Positions 10,856 through 21,411 of a stretch of 64,000 nucleotides of DNA are shown one piece after another (position 1 is the first letter of the stretch; every line of letters starts with the position of its first letter). Location of the stretch: NCBI GenBank assembly GCA_031308135.1, contig JAHLJT010009419.1, forward strand, positions 186,435,829 to 186,499,828. Direction: 5' to 3'. Made by a program: the position numbers and the translations under genes. Below the pieces are notes generated by a model, which was not told where the DNA came from, ran no database searches, and saw only the letters and a program-made list of their open reading frames with translations. The DNA comes from Acheta domesticus (lineage: Eukaryota > Arthropoda > Insecta > Orthoptera > Gryllidae).

Positions 10856-11296
10856 GTTTCATCCCATCCCATTCCATTCCGTTTCATCCCATCCCATTCC
10901 ATTCCGTTTCATCCCATCCCATTCCATTCCGTTTCATCCCATCCCATTCCATTCCGTTTCATCCCATCCCATTCCGTTCCGTTTCATCCCATCCCATTCC
11001 GTTCCGTTTCATCCCATCCCATTCCGTTCCGTTTCATCCCATCCCATTCCGTTCCGTTTCATCCCATCCCATTCCGTTCCGTTTCATCCCATCCCATTCC
11101 GTTCCGTTTCATCCCATCCCATTCCGTTCCGTTTCATCCCATCCCATTCCGTTCCGTTTCATCCCATCCCATTCCGTTCCGTTTCATCCCATCCCATTCC
11201 ATTCCATTCCGTTTCATCCCATCCCATTCCATTCCATTCCGTTTCATCCCATCCCATTCCATTCCATTCCGTTTCATCCCATCCCATTCCATTCCA
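10856..11296. repeat. Pentamer-based satellite with 25- and 30-bp higher-order units
   Basis: The tract is made only of 5-bp words. Block A (10856-10955): four 25-bp units GTTTC-ATCCC-ATCCC-ATTCC-ATTCC. Block B (10956-11180): nine units in which the last word is GTTCC. Block C (11181-11296): four units of 30 bp with a third ATTCC, the last one truncated. Units within a block are essentially identical, indicating recent local amplification. Because no unit contains a stop in any frame, long artefactual open frames (repeating FIPSHPIPF) run through it. Confidence 0.97.
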
Positions 11297-14200
11297 TACA
11301 CGTTTCCACCGAGATCAGTCTTTGCAAGTTTACTACGTCGGCTCTGAACTGGTCAATATTCTCGCGGCTCTCGCCGAAAGAGTAATAAAAACTGACGCCT
11401 TGATAAGACGTGACAGAATACTATTGGCAGGATGCATGATTTTCAATACCGTAATGTCTCTGGGATACCCAATTTACATATCCTTGGTTGTTAAATGTTT
11501 CACTTTTCGGGTTTTTCGTAACTGAATGTCAGGGAATGACGCGTAACAGAATTTCTACTTCCGAAAGAGAACAGCCCTGAGTGTTCCCAAAGTTAATGCA
11601 TTTGCGTGCCTTAGAAAGTATTATATCAGAGTTTAAAAATGTGCGATCCTTAAAGTGTTTCCTCAAAATCTGGTATGAAATAGTTATCAGTAGTTCACAG
11701 TAATTTATTTCGAATAAACATTCACTAATCGACTAATGAAGTGAGATCTTCAATCAAAGTATATTAAAATTTCTGAAGCAGTATTCAGTATTATAGGCTT
11801 TACTGCGTGCTGGAGAGAAAAATTCGGAATACTGCTTTACCAAATGTTCCTTTCCATTTTCTTCTATCATTCTGCAGAGCGATTGGTAAAGAAGCTGGAA
11901 TAAGCACTTACCGGGTAGGATGAATATTATTTCTCGTTTTTTTAAAATATTTCAGCTGTGACGCTCCATTAAACTAAAATAACAAATTTAATTAAAATGT
12001 ATTGCGTTGCTTACTTTTCTCCAATATCGCCCACAGAGCTCTTGCGCACTTTCATTCGTGACTAAAAATTGACTTCTTAAATGGACATTGCGTTAGTAAG
12101 ATTTTATTAATGAAGCTCGCATTTAATAAGATTGTCATAAACTGCCGTAATTTCAGTGGGGAAAAAAGGCTGAGACGTTCGCTAGAAAACTCTTCGTATT
12201 CCTACTACTCACAGCTTCGTAAGGCGTGTCCATTTTTCTCTCCCAGGGCAGTGGCGTTTTGTCGAGCGCGTAACTGATGCCGGTGTCCACAGAAACCAAC
12301 GGCCAGCCGGCCGCATGCCAAGTGGTTGCAAAGCGCTGTCGCGAGGGGAGGCGTTGTGCGATTTTCATTCCGAACGGCTGCGTGCCCACGTGGGCCCGTG
12401 GTTAATGCATCTCGCTCGGGGGTTGGTCGGCGGGCTCACCTTCGAACAACATGACTGCCCTTTGACAATTCAAATAAGTCAGCATATATGAATACCCGCT
12501 TTTTTTTTGCCACGGAGTTGTTTGCTCGCGATTATTAAGTCGCACGCACAGACATCCGGTGCCGGCGCGTCGCGCCGTGTCAGAGAAGTAGGTGTCGGCT
12601 GTTCAGTGGACTATACGTCACACGGCGACAAACTGTAACGAGAAACGAACGGTTTTCAGTTGTCAGTTTCAGTAACACAAGTACTGAGGAATTTAGAGAT
12701 TCTGATATAAGAGAGGGACGTTTCTAGAAGACTTGGGGGGGGGGGGGGCTAGTTCTCGTCCTTAATCTTACTTTATTGGATGTAGTCTGCATTTTTTAAC
12801 AAGCCACAATTACGACCACGAAGCACGGAAACAATAATTTACCATTGCGTAGTTGGAGTCGCGAAGAAAGCTCAAACGCTTAGGTTGTTTGAACTGCATT
12901 GCCCACATATCATTCTCATTATTTTGGAGAGCGCCTGGAGCTTGTCAGTATTCGTGTAATAACTTTTGATCTTTTTTTAGAAATGGGCTAACGCCACTAC
13001 ATGTTAACAGGAACGCACGCTTTCTCGAATTCCCTTCTGTGTGTTAACATAACACTAATTTACAAATGTTGCTTTTCGTCCACCACCTCCACGTTCGTCT
13101 CTTGCCCCCAAAGGAGAACGAAAACTTTGCGGCGTGACGCTGCCGTCGGCCTGGCCGCCATTTTCCCTTCTCTGACTTCAAAAGGATTTTTTTTAACTCA
13201 TTGCTCTGACGGCGGATGTGTGTCACCCAGAGACGAATGACTTGATGAGAATCGGCATGGAGGAAAACTGTTCACGCAGACACCGTGAACATTGTACAAC
13301 GTGACGAAGTCTTTGCCTCTGTGTACGCGAGGTCTGGAAGTGTCGGCTGTGACCTGCTTTCGTGCTGAACTGGAACTGCGCTCGTTTTGCGTGATGTTCT
13401 TTGGGAATCTGAAGAGTCAAAAGTTTAGGTCAGGGAGGTACCCCTTTAAGGACCGGAGAAACACATCGGGCGATAGTATATGAATGCTATATTATTGATA
13501 CTAAATATAAAATTGATGGTAATATTAATAATAGTGCATTTATTAATGACTGTTCAAATGTGATTAACCCTGCTCTTATTACTGACTTGTTTTTTGTATT
13601 TAATACTTAAAACATGCCGTAGAGATACCATAAAATTCTGATTTATAACTGCATTTCATGTATAACATTTCTTTTCAATGGCGTATATTTCTAAAGGTCA
13701 TGCGTGACTTCACTTTCAATTGTGCTCTTTTTCTTCTTCATTTCTTAAATAGCCACATTAGTTCATTAATATTCATTCTCATTCTTCAGGTACCAACGAT
13801 ATATGTGCGTGAGGACCCTTTCCAGTCTTAAATGGATTCTTGCCTATACTTGGCACATTTCGTTACGATGTCCTATACATAAATTTAAAAAGTTCGACAA
13901 GTATTGTTTATTAATTAAATTTGTTCAAAGAATTAGTCACTCCGATCAATTCTTTGAACCTTGCGTCCTTGCGTTCAACAAGGTGACAATTAAATATTGT
14001 TTACATTCAAATTGATGTCAATGTTCATTTCAGATATTTCCATCAAGTAAAATAAATTCCCCTACCCATTTCTTGAGATTAATTTTGTTTAACACTTACA
14101 ATTGTTTTTCAGGTTTCACTTTTGTACAGTTCTTTGTATATTTGTCCTTGCACGAATATACCAATTTTTAGTGACGAGTAAATAGGCTAATATTTATTTA

Positions 14201-14480
14201 TAAATTGGGAGTAATACCAGCGTTTAGAAGAAGTTTCGTTGGTTATCACAGGTTTCGTTCAATAAACATTTTTCGTGTCGTATGCTGACTGCTAGTCCCT
14301 CATCCCTCCATTATGCCAAGTAGTGTCTGCAGTGTGGTCAAGTCTAAAGACTTGACTTGAGCAGTGTGGTCCAACCATGGCTTTCTTATTAATTTTGTTG
14401 GTACTTGTCCTTCTTACAGGATAAATTATATTAAACTTTTCGCAAAAGTCGTATACCTTTGATACTGCTTTGAGGTTAAA
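11297..14480. other. Non-coding sequence, nothing firmly recognised
   Basis: Mostly AT-rich. A G-run lies at about 12737-12748. A faint tRNA-like stretch near 12390-12445 was rejected for lack of a proper B box. Confidence 0.4.
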
Positions 14481-14489
14481 TGAGCCATT

Positions 14490-14800
14490 CCAGCCTTTTG
14501 TCTTCCTAATACCAAAATTATCATTGTTCGACAACCCATTGGAGATTGGAGGGGGGGTTCCCTGCGACTTTCAATTGAAAATTTATGATCTTCAGGCAGA
14601 CTCTATCTACAAGACTGAAAAGTATAATGTCCCTGAAAATTTCTGGAAACTGATTTCGAAAGAACGTTTCTTCAAACTACTTGTGAAAGTGCTTTTTCTG
14701 AAATCAAACAAATGAAATCAAAAACGAGAAATCGCGTTAGTAAGTGCTTCACAGGAATCGACCCTGAGACTTCACCATAGTGAACTTACAGTGGACGTAG
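14490..14800 (+). pseudogene. hAT transposase C-terminal (dimerisation) fragment, frameshifted
   Basis: The + strand encodes a segment resembling the C-terminal part of hAT/ZBED5-SCAND3-type transposases: an aromatic-NP motif (LFDNPLEI), then FQLKIYDLQADS, matching the family's hydrophobic-DLQ signature, then FWKLISKERFFKLLVKVL. After a frameshift near 14695 the next frame reads FSEIKQMKSKTRNRVS, which corresponds to the conserved FS-K-IKS-R-R block. Nothing upstream could be joined to it. It is a broken remnant with no expected activity. Confidence 0.65.
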
Positions 14801-14924
14801 ATAAATTTGTGTCAGAAAAAGAAGTGCCAACCATCACATTGATTTCTCGATTATAAAATAGTTATATATTAAACATAATAATGATCAAGATAATTCTTTA
14901 TTGCACAATTTCCTCCTCGTACAA

Positions 14925-15290
14925 ATCAGGAATTTCTACGAAAATGAGACCTGCGCCATTCTCTTAAACGTCGTTTGCGCTTTCCGACAACAAAATTTCA
15001 TCAAATTTGGGCCCTTTTTTTTATTTTGAAAATTTTCCGGGGGCTTCGTGTAAAGTGCTCCCCAAAGATTTCAAATTCAAAGCATCGCGGAATTTGTGAT
15101 GAGAACGATTGGGAAACACCAGTTTTGGAGAAAAAGGGCTGAACAATTAAGTTGCTAGCGTTGACGTCGACGACGGACAGACGTTCTGCCGTCAGTCAAG
15201 TTTTCGTTATCAAGGACCCACAAAACACGAACTCTCGCTATACAATGAGCGAAAGTATAGAATATATGTATATTAGCTCTTTCGTACGTA
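14925..15290 (-). repeat. Dispersed repeat family R1, copy 1 (inverted)
   Basis: Read on the - strand this region follows the same order of landmarks as the copy at 20.3 kb: TTTTGTGGGTCCTTGAT, a CTGTCCGTCG-type block, AACGCTAGC, a poly-pyrimidine TTTTCTCC block, a TTTACACGAAGC segment and GTTTAAGAGAATGG. The element is partial and non-coding. Confidence 0.7.
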
Positions 15291-15739
15291 AGAGCGAGAA
15301 AGTAAAAACTAAACAAAAATAATCACAACATTCTCTCGAGATAACATGCACGGATTATAATTAGTCCAGTTTACGTTAATCTTCGGTTTTGCCTGGTTCT
15401 TCTTGTCGAAAATATATTTGTGGATGTTGCTTTACGAATCGATTCTGCATATCTTTATCTTCATATAATTTGGTTCCGAATAGTCTGTGCTTTCGCGCTA
15501 CGAACAGTCCTCCAGGTGGCATGGTGCAAGCTATTGTCCTTTGCCCTCGCTCCATGTCCATTTTCACGTTCATTTGTTATTTTGATGTGTGTGGAAGCTC
15601 GGTCCGACGATTGAAGAGCAGCCGAAGTTTCGAATCTGCCGGCTGGCAATGACGCAAGGATATGAAAAACGAGGGTTTTAAGTAGAGTGGATGGGACCCA
15701 TTGGTGAGAAAGCTAGATAATACTCGCAGCTTTTGAATG

Positions 15740-16150
15740 ATGTTCGGGTAGGATGAGGCGAGTGGCGCGGCGACGCGTCCTCTGAGCGAGTCCTTCACCC
15801 GCCGCCCGGGGCGCGAGGCGTCCGCCCCGCCCCGCCCCGCCCCGCCCCGCCCCGCCCCGCCCCGCCCCGCCCCGCGCCGCCCCGCCCCGCCCCGCCCCCT
15901 TCTCCCCCCGCTGCCCTTTGCCATCGCGAGCCGCCGCTCGCTGATAGCGCCCCACCGAAATCCTTCCCTGGCTGTTTTGTGGCTGACTGCGCGGCGCGCG
16001 GGGTGTTGCTCAAGCTCGTCTCGTCTCTCCTCTCGCCTCGTCTCGTCTCGTCCGCCGCATTGGGACCGTCCCTCCGGTCGCCGCCCTCCCGCCTGCCCTG
16101 CCCGCCTTCGATCGCCGTGCCAGGGGACGCTTTCTGCACGCCCGAGGTAA
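15740..16150. other. GC-rich island containing a (CCCCG)n tract
   Basis: A CpG-dense island with simple sequences TCTCGTCTCG and CCCGCC. It holds the pentamer tract annotated separately. Translations are low-complexity Gly/Arg or Ser/Pro-rich and not credible proteins. Confidence 0.5.
15823..15898. repeat. (CCCCG)n / (CGGGG)n pentanucleotide array
   Basis: About 15 tandem CCCCG words with one variant (CGCCG). The - strand has regularly spaced G4 runs, which in principle allow G-quadruplex formation. Confidence 0.9.
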
Positions 16151-17098
16151 TGCGGCGACAACGAACTCAAAAGAATCCTGTACAACAGCACACGCAATTA
16201 GTAATTCGCCGCATTCGCGAAATTGTTTTCCTGAAGTTGCTCCTACTGCCAGATATCGTGGTGTGTGAAGTCAGACAGGATTGTTTTATGAGTGAGTGAT
16301 CGATTGCACCTATTATGCGCGATGGGTGTTTTACTTGTCACTGCCATTTGTGACAGGTCGTCTAGATAGATCAGTCGTCACCGAAATGCTCCACACGTGG
16401 ACGAGCTTACAACAGCATGACGATTCAACAGCATTAGAGTATACGACGTTAACGGAAGTTAACGAAATCATTTATTGGAGAATTGCAAGTCTAACGAAAG
16501 TGGTTGTATTTTACATTTCGCTGTTTTATCATTAAAGATAAATGTTAAAAGTTTATTATTGTAGATGATACAAACATTGTTTGACTCGATGTTTACACAC
16601 ATTTATCAAGGTGTCAAACGCTCTGTGTTTACTCAAGGAACTACCGTCCATTTGCGCCAAGTTTTGGAAGTCGAACTCGGCGAGATATTTGCTCTCAAGT
16701 TTGTGCAATACTTTGCTCGTAACTGGTCTACGCGAGAGAAGGTAGTACAACAGGAAAATAAAATCTTTGATAATTTCAGCAGTGGAACTCATTGACATTT
16801 ATTAGGAATTTCAGGGATTAAATCTATAAATGTTTTTTTATTGATTTCATTCTGTTGAATTTTTTAATTTCTTTCAGAAATTGCGTTTGATATCAAAGAT
16901 GTGAATTTTCCAAATTTTTGTCATTTGAGTGAAGTAGAGCGCTGTTTTTAATGGCCGAAGCCTTGTTTTAGAGAGATCTAGTCCAAATGCGAAGAGGACA
17001 TACACCGTGTGGATTAATTTAATTACCAATTCCTACATTGCACTATTGTCATCCAGGGGAAAAAGTTCTTTTTTTTCTTACGATAGCGTATGAAAAAC

Positions 17099-17153
<55 letters not shown>

Positions 17154-18195
17154 GCCTTAAAACATTCGAGGTTATTGTCTTACAGACTACGCCTTTCTGA
17201 TAACAAAGAATACGCAGTGTTGAAAACTTGATTTTCGTTTTAATGTTGGTCGCAATGGTATTGTGCTATAAAATTGAATTGACCTCCTAAAGCAGTGGCT
17301 TTGATGAACCGGGGTCCACTAACGGCTGCGTCTACGACTGGAGTTTTGTCCGTAAAAACATCAACTTTTGATTGTATCGAAAGTTATCTTTGTAAAGAGA
17401 GAATACTAAAAATATTATGTCGCTTGTATTCAGAAACAAAGCAAACAGAATTTTCCCCAGATGGTTCTTAGTTGACCGAGAATGTCGTAAAGCATAAAAT
17501 AAACGACAACATTAACTTTTTTAATCCAAATAAGAATACACATACACGTTAATTGTAGGAATATTGCACGATTCTAAAACGTACATAGAGGTAATTTAAA
17601 CACCAAATATTCATGCACGTTAATGCATGTATTTGAAGCGTCACCTAGTGCGCATAAAAACTTTCGTTGTTTTGAAGATTCAGAAGTTATTGTGCTTATT
17701 CCCCGTGGAGAGAGCAACAAGATATTATGCATTACAGGCTTGCGTTACAAGCAGTGTGCCATTGCTTAAATCCGAGTTTCGGGTTTGTATTAAGATCGCG
17801 TGATTATTAAGAGACACTCTTCTGTAGAAAGGTCTGTACTAATTGTGATAGCGGTGAACATCTTTCGGATAACACTGTTCGGGAAGGAAAGGAGCATTTT
17901 GAGATTTATTAAGTTAATTTACTATAATGCCAAGTGCATATTACGTCATTTCTTGAGAATGTCAGTGCTATTGCGCACCTAGAAACCTAGTTAACATCGG
18001 GGAAAGTTACGATTCTTGCAATAGAGAATTTTTCTGAAAGTAGAGAAACAAAAACATAATTCTTTATAATTTAAGAATAAAATTGTCGTCAATTTTTATT
18101 TTCGTACCATTGATGCACGGAAATGTCATTTCCTCTGAATCTTCTGTCAAGCTATTTCTGTAAGAACATTGACACCTAAACCGTACCGGAAATTT
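16151..18195. other. AT-rich non-coding sequence with a (TTA)18 microsatellite
   Basis: No gene recognised. A TTA triplet array of about 18 units occupies 17100-17153. Confidence 0.45.
17100..17153. repeat. (TTA)18 microsatellite
   Basis: Perfect triplet array. A similar array lies at 30207-30257. Confidence 0.95.
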
Positions 18196-18430
18196 CCTTC
18201 AATGTGTGTATTCCCTGGTCTATCAGACCGAACTCGAAGCTGTGAGAGTTTGAAACGAATCTTTTAATTTTTGAGAGTACTTAAGTTGGAAGCCCCTAGC
18301 AAGTTTTCAGAAATCTAAAAAAGTTTTCCAAATGGCTTAAATATTTGGATGGTGCTATTTTCATTAAAACCTCTGAATTTTCAAAAATTATCCAAGTTTT
18401 ATATCTTCGAATCTCTCCTACTGTATCTTC
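18195..18430 (+). repeat. Dispersed repeat family R1, copy 2 (partial)
   Basis: Matches the middle of the R1 family: a TCAGACCGAACTCGAAGCTGTG segment corresponds to the family's CCAGTCGAACTG region, followed by TTTTAATTTTTGAGAGTACT, a GAAGCCCC block and a CTGAATTTTCAAAAATTATC block. Both ends are missing. Confidence 0.6.
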
Positions 18431-18944
18431 ATTATCATTATCATATTATTCATTATCAAAGAAGCGAGAGACTTCTTTCTTAATGCTATCAATTCTGCAA
18501 GTTTAGGTCTTAAAAGCATTTCATGCACATATTGTTTCAGTATAATAGTTTTAGTGTAATTTTGAGCAAATCATTACATTTTCAATCTTAGATGCTGAAA
18601 CCACCAGTATAGTGAGAAAGAGTCGCAGCCACTGGAAGTTCACTTTCCCGTCGTAACTGAGCTAAATCCGGAAACCGAAGCTCAAAAGTTCAAATCCCAT
18701 CTGGTGCGAATATCTTCTCTTTCAGTTATTTTATGGAGAGAACCTTGAATTAAATAAGAATTTTCATTAAAATTTTCCCTCCCTTTTTTTTGAATCTGCC
18801 GCGCTTGTTTTGGTAAAGATGGCGAGAGAGAAACTTCCATGTACTGTATTTTAAAAGAGTAAATGATTAATTTGATTAAATAAGTGTACCATTATATACT
18901 TTTAAAACCAGTATACAGTTTTAAAATGTTTTAATCGTGTACAT

Positions 18945-19335
18945 TCTCAAGGGCGGTCCGTCTGGAGCCGTCCAGGAATTCGAACGGGGTGGAGTGCGAA
19001 GTCACCGCCAGCTTCAGCCCCCCCCCCCCCCGGGGGGAGGGTCGAGGGGCGTCGTCGCTTCGTGCGTGGGTGTCTCGCGCGTGATGGGGCCGTGCCGCGT
19101 CGCGCCGTGCTTTGCCGTGCGCGAGGCCCTGGCGGCGCGGCACCTTTTAGTGCGCGGAGCGGCGGGCAGCGCGCGGCGTTCCTAATCTTTACGGCGCGCG
19201 GAGGTAGGCGCATGGCCGATCGACGTCCACGCCTACGCTTCTTGCTCACTACCCGGCCGGGCCGGGCGGGCTGGCTAGGAGCGCGCACTGCCGCTCCAAG
19301 GCATTGTTTGGTCCTACGCCTTAACATTGTACTTT
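18945..19335. other. GC-rich, CpG-dense island
   Basis: A GC-rich block with a C-run (about 19017-19031). Both strands are open over long distances because of composition. Ends where a SINE begins. Between 18431 and 18944 the DNA is AT-rich with nothing recognised. Confidence 0.45.
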
Positions 19336-19689
19336 CGGCGGCGATGGTGTAACGGTTAGCATATCGGACTGTTATACTCAAGTTTGCGGGTTCAAACCCG
19401 ATCAAAAGCCATGGATTTTCAGGGGCGAAAAAATCCTTCGTACGCCTTCCTTCGGAGGGGAAGTAAAGCCGGCTGTCCCATGTTAGTAGATTTACTTCAT
19501 GTAAAAGATCCTCAAGCCTAAATGACGCGCCTGAGCAAAATTCAAAATCGCCTGTTTCGTCGCCCATGGAATACAGTCTTTCTCCGCTAGTTAGTGAAAG
19601 GAGTGTACCGAAATTTGCATGGTCGGACGGAGAGCAGGCCTCATGGCCTGAGTCTCGCCACGTAAAATAAGGCAATTCAATTCAATTGC
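19336..19689 (+). mobile_element. tRNA-derived SINE
   Basis: The head resembles a tRNA with internal RNA polymerase III promoter boxes: an A-box-like TGGTGTAACGGTTAGCA (19345-19361) and a near-perfect B box GGTTCAAACCC (19389-19399), ending with AAAAGCC as an acceptor-like arm. A unique body of about 270 bp follows, and the 3' end is a short (AATTC)n-type tail. Arrangement and size are those of a SINE rather than a tRNA gene, since the anticodon stem is not well paired. No clear target-site duplication was found. Confidence 0.75.
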
Positions 19690-20278
19690 AAGTGCTTGAA
19701 ACGGTACACCGTACATTGTCCCCAGCATCTTTGGTTACAGGCATCCTCGCTTGCGGAACGCCTCTGAGTGCAGAAGTAGAAGTTCAAGTTTCGTTTCTTT
19801 TATAAATTTACTTCACTTTACACTCGACTTGCATTAACAGAAAACTGTCCCCGATATTCGTATTTTGCAGTTCATGTTTGGCTAGAGGAATTACATTCGA
19901 GAAACAAGCGAAATGAATTGCACGAATTTCTCTACAAAGAATGCACGTTCGCATGTACAAATGCTCGTTCCAAATTGACAAAGATCCATGTGAATCGTTT
20001 TGCCAAAATAGTGTCTGGTGAAGACCGGTTATGACTTTTTTTATCACTTGAACACTATTGTTAGATGCATATTGCCCCCAGTGTGTCACTTTCTTCGCAA
20101 TTACATTTGTACATTCTCAGTCCTGTGAATTTTTGTTGTCTTCGTCCAGTTTAAGACGTCCAACCGGAACACTCTTTCGGTTCGAAATAAGTCTTAACAC
20201 GATTATGTAGGAGGCATTGCGAGGTGCACTGTATTATTGGCAGTGTTATTTCTAATTTGTTATTATTTCCTCGCTACA
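19690..20278. other. Non-coding sequence, nothing recognised
   Basis: No exon, RNA gene or repeat structure could be supported between the SINE and the R1 repeat. Confidence 0.4.
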
Positions 20279-20980
20279 GAGTAGGGAGAAAGTTATGTAA
20301 TGCTGCGCGGAAAACGGCGAATTTTCGGCAGGAAAACTCCTTGTTACAGGGCTCTGGTAACTAAAAAGTGGATAAATCCAGTTGCTAAATTTAAGGGGGG
20401 AAATCCTCTACCACGTGGTGTAGCCAGAATTCGTGTTTTGTGGGTCCTTGATACAGAAAAATCGAATGATGGCAAGTTCGTTTGCCCATCTATGAACAAC
20501 GCTAGCGGCTAAATTGTTCACCCGATTTTCTCCAAAATTTGTATTTCCCAGTCGAACTGACTAAAGTCGCGGCCCCATGAATTTGGAACCGATATTTTAA
20601 TTTTCGAGGGTACTTTACATTAAGTACGTGGGGCATTTTCCAAATTTAAAAAAAATGATTTCATTGTTTTTTATTAAATGTTGTTGGATAGTGTGAAGAA
20701 CGTTTAAGAGAATGGTGCAGGTCTCGTGTTCATTGAAAACCCTGATTGTTTTTAAAAAATTGCGAAAGTTCAAACTGTTTTCGGAGTCTTCTTACAACTA
20801 AAATATTAAAGATAAGAGATGTTTTCCTTAATGAAATCTGTTCCTTTAAAGATACATTGAAATAAGGTCATGTAAATATTTTCGAAAATATGATATCTTT
20901 TCGGGTAATTTTGCGGGAAAATACGAGCGAGAAAGTACATGCTGTTTTAGTACCATTAGTTTAATCTTTTAAGGAATCTA
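20279..20980 (+). repeat. Dispersed repeat family R1, copy 3 (near full length)
   Basis: Starts with AGGGAGAAAGTTATGTAATG, CTGCGCGG, then TTTTCGGCAG, AGTGGATAAATCCAGTTGCT, TTTTGTGGGTCCTTGATAC, AACGCTAGCGGCTAAA, CCCAGTCGAACTGA and GTTTAAGAGAATGGTGCAGG. The same landmarks, in the same order, occur at 62.4 and 63.1 kb and in part elsewhere. No open frame spans it. The sequence does not reveal whether it is a satellite monomer, a non-autonomous element or the 3' part of an unknown retroelement. Confidence 0.8.
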
Positions 20981-21356
20981 TTTACGACGGTCATTTTGTT
21001 TATTGATATCTCTATTCTATTTTATGAAGATGCTCTCGAATTTTGGGCATTTCAATTATTAGTTTCTTTGCCGTACGAAAATAAGTTATGATGTTTTTCT
21101 ATGAATTTGAATAGCCATAACAATTATAATAATGTTCATAATGTGTAGAATATTTTGACGCTAGTGTAAAAAAACTCAACATATAATTTTTGTAATATTA
21201 CCTGGCGATCAGTTTGAGGAAATCTTGGGTGTGGAATAGTTCGGTTAGTTCCCATATTTACCGCAACCTTGTTGACCATGGATTATGCTCTTTGGTGGCA
21301 TTTTGCAGAGTACTTCATTCATTTGTGATCTTAATGAATTTCTTCTTTTGTTTCAG
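20981..21356. other. Intron sequence upstream of fus exon A
   Basis: AT-rich, no other feature seen. It ends with a pyrimidine-rich acceptor (TTCTTCTTTTGTTTCAG). Confidence 0.6.
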
Positions 21357-21411
21357 GTCATAAATTCGAAAATCCAGAAGTGGTGAACTTGAGGCTCGAA
21401 CCTGGCATATG
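21357..21411 (+). CDS. fus: fusilli/ESRP splicing regulator, exon A (linker before RRM1)
   Basis: A 55-nt internal exon with a strong acceptor (TTTGTTTCAG) and donor (ATG|GTGAGT). It encodes HKFENPEVVNLRLEPGI, which matches the short linker just before RRM1 in ESRP/Fusilli proteins; human ESRP1 has a comparable segment ending in a Gly-Thr-Cys-Ser. The exon ends with TG of a Cys codon, and the next exon (31756) starts with C, giving Cys-Ser in frame, as in the family. It lies 10.3 kb upstream of the next exon. The N-terminal domain exons that should precede it were not found and are probably outside the window. Confidence 0.9.

Noticed and set aside
10665..11525. 286-codon frame with FIPSHPIPF repeats
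   Set aside because: It is translation of the pentamer satellite, which contains no stop codons in any frame.
12380..12445. tRNA-like stretch with GTGGTTAATGCATCTC
   Set aside because: It has an A-box-like motif but no acceptable B box or pairing acceptor stem.
15577..16197. 206-codon - strand Gly/Arg-rich frame
   Set aside because: It is caused by the (CCCCG)n tract and surrounding GC island; low complexity only.
18947..19675. 242-codon - strand frame
   Set aside because: It runs across a GC island and the antisense of a SINE; the open frame is a composition effect.
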